Of a stretch of DNA of 64,000 nt, positions 44,183 through 51,005 are shown one piece after another; position 1 is the stretch's first letter; each line of letters opens with the position of its first letter. The stretch covers positions 1 to 64,000 of the forward strand of contig CAZPVD010000002.1 in assembly GCA_964589935.1 (NCBI GenBank), in the 5' to 3' direction. The notes beneath the pieces were generated by a model. That model made no database searches. It worked only from the letters and a program-made list of their open reading frames with translations, and had not been told where the DNA came from. Made by a program: the position numbers and the translations under genes. The DNA comes from VHCN01 sp964589935 (lineage in GTDB: Bacteria > Verrucomicrobiota > Verrucomicrobiia > Limisphaerales > VHCN01).

Positions 44183-44255
44183 AATTTCCGCCGGCCTTAT
44201 AGCATCTTGGCCACGCATGGCGCAACAGCCGCATGTTCCGCCTTGTGCGGGCGCG

Positions 44256-45572
44256 TTACGCCTTTTTCTCCGGCTGGACTTCCTCGACATTGGCCTGTTC
44301 GACGAGAAGGTTAAGCACTTTGGCAGTGAGAATCTGTTCGTGAATTTCACCGAAGCCGCCGCGTTCGTCGAGCTGCTTGACCAGCTTCTGCACCGGCATC
44401 TGGTATTGCGCGGCCATCGTGAGCACGCGCTGACTGACTTCCTGCTGCTCAACTTTCACGCCTTCCTTTTCGGCGATGCGGCCGAGCAGGAACATCGCTT
44501 TCACGCGGTCTTTCGCGCTCGCGGCGGCGAAGTTGAAAATCTGGTCTTTCTGCGACTCGATGGATTCGCGCGTGGCGCCGCGCTGCGTCTGTTCCTGCAC
44601 GATGTTATAGACCACGCTGCGGGTCTCGGAAGTGACGATGCTCTCGGGCAGGTCGCATTTCACACGGGCGAGCAGCTCGCGCACGACTTGATCCTTGGCG
44701 CTGCGTTCGCGCTGGAATTTCACCTCGTTTTCGAGGTCGGCCTTCACGCCGGCGCGGAGCTTCTCCAGATTTTCACCGCCGAAAGTTTTCGCGAACTCGT
44801 CATTCACTTCAGGCAGGTGGCGCTCCTTCACTTGCACGATTTCAACCTCGTAGGAACCCTTCTTGCCCGCGAGCGGCTGCGCCATGAAGTCCGCTGGGAA
44901 GTCCACCGCCACCGTGCGCCTTTCGCCGGCGCTGGCCCCAACGAGCTGCTCGGTGAAGCCGGGAATAAACTGTCCCGCCTGGATGTTGACCCAGAAATTT
45001 TTCTGCTCGCTGATGCCGCGATACGCTGGGGCGATTTCCGCAATCGGTTTGCCTTCGCACGAGCCGGTGTAGTTGATGACGACAAAGTCGCCGGGCTCAA
45101 CGGCGCGCGGCACGTCCTTGTATTCTGCGCGCTGCGTGCGCAACGCCTCGACGGCTTTGGTCACGTCCTCGTCGCTGACGGTGATGGCGGGGAGCTTGAT
45201 GGGAATGCCCTTGTATTCGGGCAGCTCAAATTCCGGCTCGGTTTCCAGCGTCGCCGCAAATTGCAACGTCTGCCCGCGCCCAAACTGGATTTCCTCGATG
45301 TCGGGATAGGTCGCGACGCGAATCTTCTGCTCGGCGACAGCCTTCTTGTAAGAGTCCGGGATGAGGCGTCGCTTGACCTCCTTCTCGATGTCGGCGGAGT
45401 AGGCCTTGGCGACCATCGCGCGCGGGGCTTTGCCGGCGCGGAAGCCGGGCAGTTGTGCGTGCTTCTGGTATTCCTTCTCGACGGTGTCAAACGCGGCGTC
45501 CACGGCCTGGACATCCACTTCGACACGCAACAATTTTCGGCAAGGGGCAAGATTCTCAACGGTCACATTCAC
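44256..45572 (-). CDS. tig: trigger factor
   Basis: The 438-residue protein has a ribosome-binding N-terminal domain with GFRAGKAPRAMV (usual GFRxGKxP), an FKBP-like middle domain (GDFVVINYTGSCEGKPI), and a helical C-terminal domain. It is the ribosome-associated chaperone. It lies downstream of rplI in the translation cluster. Confidence 0.93.
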   Translation of the reverse strand: MNVTVENLAPCRKLLRVEVDVQAVDAAFDTVEKEYQKHAQLPGFRAGKAPRAMVAKAYSADIEKEVKRRLIPDSYKKAVAEQKIRVATYPDIEEIQFGRGQTLQFAATLETEPEFELPEYKGIPIKLPAITVSDEDVTKAVEALRTQRAEYKDVPRAVEPGDFVVINYTGSCEGKPIAEIAPAYRGISEQKNFWVNIQAGQFIPGFTEQLVGASAGERRTVAVDFPADFMAQPLAGKKGSYEVEIVQVKERHLPEVNDEFAKTFGGENLEKLRAGVKADLENEVKFQRERSAKDQVVRELLARVKCDLPESIVTSETRSVVYNIVQEQTQRGATRESIESQKDQIFNFAAASAKDRVKAMFLLGRIAEKEGVKVEQQEVSQRVLTMAAQYQMPVQKLVKQLDERGGFGEIHEQILTAKVLNLLVEQANVEEVQPEKKA

Positions 45573-45658
45573 GGCGAACCTTTCTCAAATCGGAACAACT
45601 CCGCTCCCGTGCGCAGCCGGCGGAGGCGGAACGGCGAAGCAAACACTGCGCGGCGGAA

Positions 45659-46267
45659 TCACTTGCCCTTCGCGTCTGCGGCGGGCGCTTCCTTCGCCGC
45701 GCGCGGCCTGCGCTCGGCGCGGTGCGGACGCTCGCCACGAGCCGGCCTGCCTTCGTCGCCTTCCTTCGCCGCATCCTTGGCGGGAGCTTCAGCGGCCGGC
45801 GCCGCGATGGGCGTGGAGCTGACGACGACAACCTTGAGGCTGGCCTTCACATCGTGATGGAGGTGCATCTCGACCTCGTATTCGCCGAGGGCCTTAATGG
45901 GCTTTTCAAGATGGACTTTCTTCTTGTCGAGCACGATCTCGAACTGCGTCTTGAGCTCGTCGGCGACGGTGCCGTTCGTCACCGCGCCGTGCATCTTGCC
46001 GTCGTCGCCGGTCTTCACCGTGACGGTGAGCGTCATCTTGGAAAGGCTCTTCGACAGTTCGCTCATCGTGTTCAACTCGTGCGCCTCGCGCTCGGCGCGG
46101 CGCTGGCGGAGCACTTCGAGGCGGCGCTTGTTGCCCTCGTTGAGCGGGATGGCAAGACGATGCGGGAAAAGATAGTTGCGCGCATAGCCCGCGGCGACCT
46201 TGACCTGATCGGCCTCGGCACCGAGTCCGACGATGTGGGAGAGGAGGATGACTTCAGTTTTTGCCAT
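45659..46267 (-). CDS. rplI: 50S ribosomal protein L9
   Basis: The first 150 residues are L9 (VILLSHIVGLGAEADQVKVA, YARNYLFPHRLAIPLNEGNK, and a C-terminal domain with GEYEVEMHLHHDV). A 50-residue Ala/Lys/Arg/Pro-rich tail is extra compared with usual L9. It binds 23S rRNA domain V. It is part of rpsF-ssb-rplI; rpsR, which usually lies before rplI, is absent. Confidence 0.94.
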   Translation of the reverse strand: MAKTEVILLSHIVGLGAEADQVKVAAGYARNYLFPHRLAIPLNEGNKRRLEVLRQRRAEREAHELNTMSELSKSLSKMTLTVTVKTGDDGKMHGAVTNGTVADELKTQFEIVLDKKKVHLEKPIKALGEYEVEMHLHHDVKASLKVVVVSSTPIAAPAAEAPAKDAAKEGDEGRPARGERPHRAERRPRAAKEAPAADAKGK

Positions 46268-46315
46268 GTGAAAATGAGTTGAGTGTTGGGAGTTGTGCGC
46301 GGGATGCGAAGTTCT

Positions 46316-46777
46316 TCAAAAGGGAACGTCGTCGTGCTGTTCGGGCGAAAGTTCGTCCGGCTCGGACGGCGGTGGCGCTCCCGCGGCTGGCTTGGCTGGG
46401 CGCGCGGCAGGTGCAGCGCCTTCGCCGCCGGCGCGGCCACCACCGGAATCGAGGAAATGAAACTGATCGCACACGACCTTGAGGCGGCTGCGCTTCTGGC
46501 CAGTCTGCTTGTCGTCCCACTGGTCGAGCTTGAGGCGGCCCTCAATGAACACGGGGCGACCCTTCTTGAGATACTGGCCCATGGTCTCGGCGGTCTTGCC
46601 CCACGCCTCGACATCCACAAAGGTGACCTCCTCCTTGCGCTCGCCGTTCTGCGAGGTGTAGGTGCGGTTGACGGCGATGCCGAGCTGCGCGACGGCGGTG
46701 CCCTGAGGCGTGTAGCGCAGTTCGGGGTCGCGGGTGAGATTGCCCGCGATGAGGACTTTGTTGATGTTCGCGGCCAT
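46316..46777 (-). CDS. ssb: single-stranded DNA-binding protein
   Basis: The 153-residue protein starts NKVLIAGNLTRDPELRYTPQGTAV and keeps the OB-fold motifs (EVTFVDVEAWGKTAE). A Gly/Ala/Pro-rich linker leads to the acidic tip DDVPF that recruits repair and replication partners. It lies between rpsF and rplI as in many bacteria. Confidence 0.95.
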   Translation of the reverse strand: MAANINKVLIAGNLTRDPELRYTPQGTAVAQLGIAVNRTYTSQNGERKEEVTFVDVEAWGKTAETMGQYLKKGRPVFIEGRLKLDQWDDKQTGQKRSRLKVVCDQFHFLDSGGGRAGGEGAAPAARPAKPAAGAPPPSEPDELSPEQHDDVPF

Positions 46778-46788
46778 AGGACTGCCGG

Positions 46789-47097
46789 TTATTTCTTCTC
46801 AGCCTTCGGCGGGGGCGCAACGGTGAAGAGGACGCGGAAGACCTCCTCGTCGAGCGCGAACTTGTGCCTGAGCTGCGTGAGCACGGCGCCGTTGCTCTCA
46901 AAAATGATGTTCACGTAGAAGCCCGACGCGTGCTTGCGGTCGGCGACGCGCGTGAAGGCGCGCTTGTCCATCTTCTGGACGGTCTCGACCTTGCCGCCGG
47001 CGGTCTCGATGTCCTTCGAGATGCGGTCAATGGCATCTTTCACGCCTTCCTCGCGGCCGGCCGTGTTCAAAATAAACAAACCTTCGTAACGTTTCAC
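46789..47097 (-). CDS. rpsF: 30S ribosomal protein S6
   Basis: The 102-residue protein has KRYEGLFILNTAG, VDKRAFTRVADRKHASGFYVN-type core and the EEVFRVLFTVA end. It binds 16S rRNA with S18 in the small-subunit platform. Its start overlaps the pth stop by four bases (ATGA), so the two are coupled. Confidence 0.94.
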   Translation of the reverse strand: MKRYEGLFILNTAGREEGVKDAIDRISKDIETAGGKVETVQKMDKRAFTRVADRKHASGFYVNIIFESNGAVLTQLRHKFALDEEVFRVLFTVAPPPKAEKK

Positions 47098-47702
47098 TTC
47101 GTGTCCTTCTGCTCGGGGCCATCAACCGGCCCGTTAAACTGACTCATCGCCTTCTGCAACCCGTCGGCCAGCCAGCATTCAACCTGGCTCGCCGCGCGGA
47201 CCAAAACTTTTTCAACCAACTGCGCTTCCGCGGCGCCGAACTTTCCCAGGACGTGCCCGGTGATCTCGCGCACCGCGGCGTTTTGCCTGCCGATGCCCAG
47301 CCGCAGCCGCGCATACTCGCGCGTGCCCAGCCGCTGCTCCACGGACTCCAGCCCGTGATGCCCGCCGCTGCTGCCGCTGCTGCGCAACCGCAGCATGCCG
47401 AGCGGCAAATCCGCGTCATCCACCGCAACCATCACGCGGGCGAGCGGCACGCGGTAGAAATCCCGCACCGCCTGCACCGCTTCGCCGCTGGCGTTCATGA
47501 ACGTCCGCGGCTCGCACAGCAACACGCGCTTTCCGGCAAACTCGCCCTTCGCGACGCGCGCATCAAACTTCTTCTCAATCTTCCACTCGGCGCGCCAGCG
47601 CTGCGCGAGCGCATCGGCCAGCATGAAGCCGATGTTGTGCCGCGTCCGCGCATATTCGGCGCCCGGATTGCCGAGGCCCACCATGAGATACAAGTTCTCC
47701 AT
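47094..47702 (-). CDS. pth: peptidyl-tRNA hydrolase
   Basis: The 202-residue protein has MVGLGNPGAEYARTRHNIGF with catalytic His, and VDDADLPLGMLRLRSSGSSGGHHGLES. It frees tRNA from stalled peptides. Family length is typical and no disruption is seen. It precedes rpsF with overlap. Confidence 0.95.
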   Translation of the reverse strand: MENLYLMVGLGNPGAEYARTRHNIGFMLADALAQRWRAEWKIEKKFDARVAKGEFAGKRVLLCEPRTFMNASGEAVQAVRDFYRVPLARVMVAVDDADLPLGMLRLRSSGSSGGHHGLESVEQRLGTREYARLRLGIGRQNAAVREITGHVLGKFGAAEAQLVEKVLVRAASQVECWLADGLQKAMSQFNGPVDGPEQKDTK

Positions 47703-47774
47703 GCGGGCCTTTCGTCCGTCCTTGCTGCCATCCTCGTTCTCAAACGGGCGGCAAACAAGGAACGGAAACTTGGG

Positions 47775-48569
47775 CTACTTCTTCTTCTCGGCCTTTTTCT
47801 CTTCCTTGGCCGGGGCGGCTTTCGCGCCTTTCTCGCCGGGCTTGCCTTCGGCGGCGGGTGCGGCGGCTTTCGCGCCCTTCTCGCCGGGCTTGCCTTCGGC
47901 GGCAGGTGCGGCGGCGCCTTCCTCGCCCTCTTCCTTCTTCTCTTTGATCATCTCGACTTCGGCCGGGCCGGCGGCGGCCGCAGCGGCGGCGGCTTCCTGC
48001 TCTTCGGTGAGCGGCGCGACGACGGCGATGACGGGCACGTGCTTGTCGCCAAGAATCTCGACGTTGGGCGGCTGCGGGATTTCGCCAAGATGAATGATCT
48101 TGCCGATGTCGAGGTTCGTGACATCCACGAGGAGCGCCTCGGGCAAATCTTTCGGCAGCGCGCGCACCTTGAGTTTGAAGAGCACGTGCTCGAGGATGCC
48201 GCCGTTCTTGACACCGACGGACTCGCCGGTGGTCTCGACGGGGACGTGGAGCGTGACCATTTCGTCGGCCTTCACCTCGTGGAAATCCACGTGAAGCACG
48301 CGGCGCGTAATGGGATGGTGCTGCACTTCCTGCACGAGCGCGAGGCGCTGCGGACGCGCATCACCGGTGACCGCGAGGTCCACGAGGACGTTCTCGGATG
48401 CCGAGTGGTGAAGAACCGTTTCGAGATCCTTGACGTTGATCTCGAGGGTCTGTGGTTGCACTTGCCGGCCGTAGATGACCGCGGGGATGCGACCGGTGGC
48501 GCGGAGTTTCTTGACCGCAGTGTGGCGCGTGGCCGTGCGGAGAGACGCAGAGAGCGGAACTGATTTCAT
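47775..48569 (-). CDS. rplY: 50S ribosomal protein L25 / general stress protein Ctc
   Basis: The 264-residue protein has the Ctc-type form: an L25 rRNA-binding half (ATRHTAVKKLRATGRIPAVIYG, LVQEVQHHPITRRVLHVDF) and a C-terminal TL5-like beta half (TLHVPVETTGESVGVKNGG). A tail of about 65 residues is Ala/Glu/Lys/Pro-rich with a 16-residue unit repeated twice. It binds 5S rRNA. It precedes pth on the same strand. Confidence 0.93.
   Translation of the reverse strand: MKSVPLSASLRTATRHTAVKKLRATGRIPAVIYGRQVQPQTLEINVKDLETVLHHSASENVLVDLAVTGDARPQRLALVQEVQHHPITRRVLHVDFHEVKADEMVTLHVPVETTGESVGVKNGGILEHVLFKLKVRALPKDLPEALLVDVTNLDIGKIIHLGEIPQPPNVEILGDKHVPVIAVVAPLTEEQEAAAAAAAAGPAEVEMIKEKKEEGEEGAAAPAAEGKPGEKGAKAAAPAAEGKPGEKGAKAAPAKEEKKAEKKK
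47814..47909 (-). repeat. 48-base tandem repeat in the L25 tail
   Basis: Two copies of a 48-base unit (47814-47861 and 47862-47909) differ by a few bases and encode a 16-residue AAPAAEGKPGEKGA-like unit in frame. Such repeats are prone to slippage and make a flexible, charged tail. Confidence 0.8.
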
Positions 48570-48605
48570 ACAAATTCTACTTCGGACGGCGTGTTGAACA
48601 CCCGT

Positions 48606-49550
48606 TCAACTCGTTCGTCCGCCCTTAAATTCAAACAGCGATGTCACCGACGAATTGCTGTGAATCCGTTTGATGGCTTCACCGAGCAATCCTGCGACCG
48701 AGAGCGTTGTTATGCGCACCCCGTCAATCGCAGGGCGCAGGACAGTATCAGTCGTGATGAGTTCGTCAATCTTTGATTTGCGCAATCTTTCGATGCCCAG
48801 TTGGTTGAGAATTGCGTGCGAAACGCAGGCGATGATGCGCCGCGCGCCCTTGCGCTTGAGCAGTTGCGCCGCGGTGGTGAGCGTGCCCGCGGTCTCGGTC
48901 AAGTCGTCCACGAGCAGGACGTTCTTGCCGCGAATTTCGCCGATGACGGTCATGGACTCGACCTCGGTCGGGCTTTTGCGCCGCTTGGCGACGATGGCCA
49001 GCCCGGCCTCGAGCACCTGCGAATACGCGTAGGCCATCTTCAACCCGCCCACATCCGGGCTGACGACGACGAGGTTGTCCACTTCCTTGCCGTGCAGATA
49101 ATCAATGATGACCGGCGCCGCGTAGAGATGATCCACCGGGATGTCGAAGAAGCCCTGAATCTGCTGCGCGTGCAGGTCCATCGTGAGCACGCGGTTCGTG
49201 CCGGCTGCGACGAGCAGGTTCGCGACGAGCTTCGCCGTGATGGGCACGCGTGGCTGGTCCTTGCGGTCCTGACGCGCGTAGCCGTAGAACGGCAGCACCG
49301 CCGTGATGCGATTCGCGCTCGCCCGCCGCACCGCGTCAATCATGATGAACATCTCCATCAGATTGTGGTTCGTCGGCGGGCTGGTGGACTGCACGATGAA
49401 CACGTCCTCGCCGCGCACATTCTCGTCAATCTTCACGAACGTCTCGCCGTCGGGGAACGCCGACACCGTGCATTTGCCCAGCTCCATGCCGATATATTCG
49501 CAAATGGTCCTCGCGAGAGGTTCGTTGGATGTGCCGCTGAATACTTTCAC
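48606..49550 (-). CDS. prs: ribose-phosphate pyrophosphokinase
   Basis: The 314-residue protein has DLHAQQIQGFFDIPVDHLYAAP and VVVSPDVGGLKMAYAYSQVL, plus the PRPP-binding loop VLLVDDLTETAGTLTTAAQLL. It makes PRPP from ribose-5-phosphate and ATP. An attenuator-like pair of overlapping hairpins lies in its leader (49580-49609). Confidence 0.95.
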   Translation of the reverse strand: MKVFSGTSNEPLARTICEYIGMELGKCTVSAFPDGETFVKIDENVRGEDVFIVQSTSPPTNHNLMEMFIMIDAVRRASANRITAVLPFYGYARQDRKDQPRVPITAKLVANLLVAAGTNRVLTMDLHAQQIQGFFDIPVDHLYAAPVIIDYLHGKEVDNLVVVSPDVGGLKMAYAYSQVLEAGLAIVAKRRKSPTEVESMTVIGEIRGKNVLLVDDLTETAGTLTTAAQLLKRKGARRIIACVSHAILNQLGIERLRKSKIDELITTDTVLRPAIDGVRITTLSVAGLLGEAIKRIHSNSSVTSLFEFKGGRTS

Positions 49551-49579
49551 GTTGCTTGGCTCCGTTGGTCGTGATGTGC

Positions 49580-49609
49580 GCGGATAAAAAAATCCGCCGC
49601 TTCCGGCGG
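49580..49609 (-). promoter_or_regulatory. overlapping hairpins with T-run in the prs leader
   Basis: On the minus strand the order is CCGCC-GGAAGC-GGCGG (49609-49594), A, then a run of seven T. This is a classic intrinsic terminator shape, about 40 bases before the prs start. A second inverted repeat, GCGGAT with ATCCGC around a T6 loop (49597-49580), shares bases with the 3' arm of the first. The two are mutually exclusive. No other minus-strand gene is upstream, so this could be an attenuator for prs rather than a simple terminator. Confidence 0.5.
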
Positions 49610-49717
49610 TTGAAAATGTGCCGGGACTCTAACAGCGGCCCAAAGGCAGGCAAGAGCAATCGCCGCGCTTGAAAAATCATCGCCACTCCGCGCCGCCTCT
49701 GGCATCGTCGCCGCGAC

Positions 49718-50287
49718 ATGAAAGACTGGGTTGCACACTACATCGCCGCGGAAAAGGCCACGCTCGATTCCATCCCGCACGCCGCCGTCGCCGCGCTCGT
49801 CGAGCGGTTTCGCGTCGCGCTGCGCGAGGACCGGCAGATTTTCGCCTTCGGCAACGGCGGCAGCGCGGCCAACGCCTCGCATTTCGCCACCGACCTCGGC
49901 AAGGGCGCGTCCGACAAGCTCGGCAGGCGCTTCCGCGTCCTCTCGCTCAACGACAACGTGAGCTGGATGACCGCGCTCGGCAACGACTACGCCTACGAGG
50001 ACATCTTCGTGAAGCAACTCATGAACTACGGGCGTCCCGGCGACATCGCGCTGACCATGAGCGTCAGCGGCAGCTCGCCGAACTGCGTGAAGGCCATCGA
50101 ATGGGCAAACGCGAACGGCCTGCACACCATCGCGCTCGTCGGCGCGAAGCGCGGCAAGCTCGCGGAGATCGCGAAGGACGTCATCATCATCGCCGACACG
50201 CACTACGGCCGCGTCGAGGACGCGCACATGGGCATCTGCCACATGCTCTGCTACGCGTTCATGGAACGGCCGGAGTTGGGAAAGTGA
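49718..50287 (+). CDS. SIS-domain sugar-phosphate isomerase (GmhA-like)
   Basis: The 189-residue protein has the SIS core IFAFGNGGSAANASHFATDLGKG, then LTMSVSGSSPNCVKAIEWAN, and GRVEDAHMGICHMLCYAFME. It resembles sedoheptulose-7-phosphate isomerase of heptose synthesis, but the acidic metal ligands cannot be fully checked. It stands alone on the plus strand before the integron-like cassette. Confidence 0.87.
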   Translation: MKDWVAHYIAAEKATLDSIPHAAVAALVERFRVALREDRQIFAFGNGGSAANASHFATDLGKGASDKLGRRFRVLSLNDNVSWMTALGNDYAYEDIFVKQLMNYGRPGDIALTMSVSGSSPNCVKAIEWANANGLHTIALVGAKRGKLAEIAKDVIIIADTHYGRVEDAHMGICHMLCYAFMERPELGK

Positions 50288-50380
50288 ACGCTCGTTTGTC
50301 TGCCTAGCGGCGCGGAGTTGATTGCGTTGCCGGAAAGCATCTTGCCGGAGTGCTCTTGTTTATCACCATGAAACTGGATA

Positions 50381-50415
50381 GGCTGCGAACGACGCAGCCC
50401 ATTTAGATGTTAGGC
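50381..50415. other. right half of an attC-like site
   Basis: GGCTGCG (50381-50387), loop AACGA, CGCAGCC (50393-50399), then CATTTAGAT and the R'-type box GTTAGGC (50409-50415). The core consensus GTTRRRY is met exactly. The hairpin is a perfect 7-bp stem. The matching left half is found after the next gene at 50928-50949. Confidence 0.68.
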
Positions 50416-50423
50416 GCAGCCCC

Positions 50424-50933
50424 ATGAGAGCATCCACCAAGGCGAACATCGTGAGGATTGGCATTCCCGTCTTGCGCCTCCTGCCATCCTTATCGGCCGT
50501 GTATGGCTTCGCGGCCTTGCATGACTTCGGAGTGAGGACATTCGTTGTGTATGCGCCACCTCTACAGAAGGTGTTTTATGCGCCAATAGTGCTCTTGGTC
50601 TGGGGAGGGCTTGCCTTGATTCCGTTCATCTTGCTGCGGAACTCCATCGTATTCCGCATCTACTCCACACTCTTCTTCGCCTGCTTGGCTTTTATGGCCT
50701 ATGATTACTTCTTTACGTTCCGATACGTGTCACCAGACTTTCGTGGAGAGACACCGGATCCAGGAGGAGGATTTTCTAGCTCCGGAAACCATGACAGTAT
50801 CGCCTACTGGATTTCCTACCCGACTTTTCCACCACATGAAGATGATATACCTGTGGCTCTTGTCCGTATTGCTCCACTGATTCTTGCATTTGTATATCGA
50901 CGATATTATCGCCTATGGGCCACCAAGGCCTAA
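50424..50933 (+). CDS. cassette-borne polytopic membrane protein, function unknown
   Basis: The 169-residue protein has four or so membrane segments (LLPSLSAVYGFAALHDFG, FYAPIVLLVWGGLALIPFIL, FRIYSTLFFACLAFMAY, and a last one near LVRIAPLILAFVYR) separated by a loop with DPGGGFSSSGNHDS. Its DNA is clearly lower in GC than the flanks. The stop codon TAA at 50931-50933 falls inside the R'' box of the attC-like site. No family is recognised, as is common for cassette genes. Confidence 0.72.
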   Translation: MRASTKANIVRIGIPVLRLLPSLSAVYGFAALHDFGVRTFVVYAPPLQKVFYAPIVLLVWGGLALIPFILLRNSIVFRIYSTLFFACLAFMAYDYFFTFRYVSPDFRGETPDPGGGFSSSGNHDSIAYWISYPTFPPHEDDIPVALVRIAPLILAFVYRRYYRLWATKA

Positions 50934-50949
50934 CATCCAGACAGGCTGC
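50928..50949. other. left half of an attC-like site
   Basis: GCCTAAC (50928-50934) fits RYYYAAC, followed by ATC, a 6-base stretch and GGCTGC (50944-50949). GCCTAACATC is the exact inverted complement of GATGTTAGGC at 50406-50415, and GGCTGC equals the arm at 50381. The right half is not adjacent here: sequence continues into the short repeat before uvrC. Confidence 0.66.
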
Positions 50950-50950
50950 A

Positions 50951-51004
50951 AATTCCTTTGGTAAAATTCCTTTGCGCCTTCGCATCTTTGCGTGAAATTC
51001 CGTT
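50951..51004. repeat. AATTCCTTTG / CTTTGCGCCTTCGCATCTTTGCGTG repeat
   Basis: The words AATTCCTTTG repeat with a short spacer, then CTTTGCGCCTTCGC and ATCTTTGCGTGAAATTCC follow, running up to the uvrC start. It resembles the other short word-like repeats. It may be where the cassette junction was repaired. Confidence 0.5.
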
Positions 51005-51005
51005 C

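Larger units (their letters stand above)
50410..50949 (+). mobile_element. integron-type gene cassette (no integrase in window)
   Basis: The unit runs from TTAGGC after the R' core through one gene to the R''-type box GCCTAAC and GGCTGC. The downstream left arm GCCTAACATC is the inverted match of GATGTTAGGC on the left side. This is the order expected for one inserted cassette: recombination core, short leader, gene, attC. The right half of the downstream attC is absent or eroded. Only one cassette is seen. Confidence 0.6.

Noticed and set aside
44117..44314. Small plus-strand frame over tRNA-Gly (starting MKGIEPSSRAWEAYVLP)
   Set aside because: It is the antisense of a tRNA, a well-known source of false small genes.
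50299..50305. GCCTAGC near the SIS isomerase stop as the R'' of the upstream attC
   Set aside because: One mismatch to RYYYAAC and too far from the hairpin; listed only as a possibility, not a feature.
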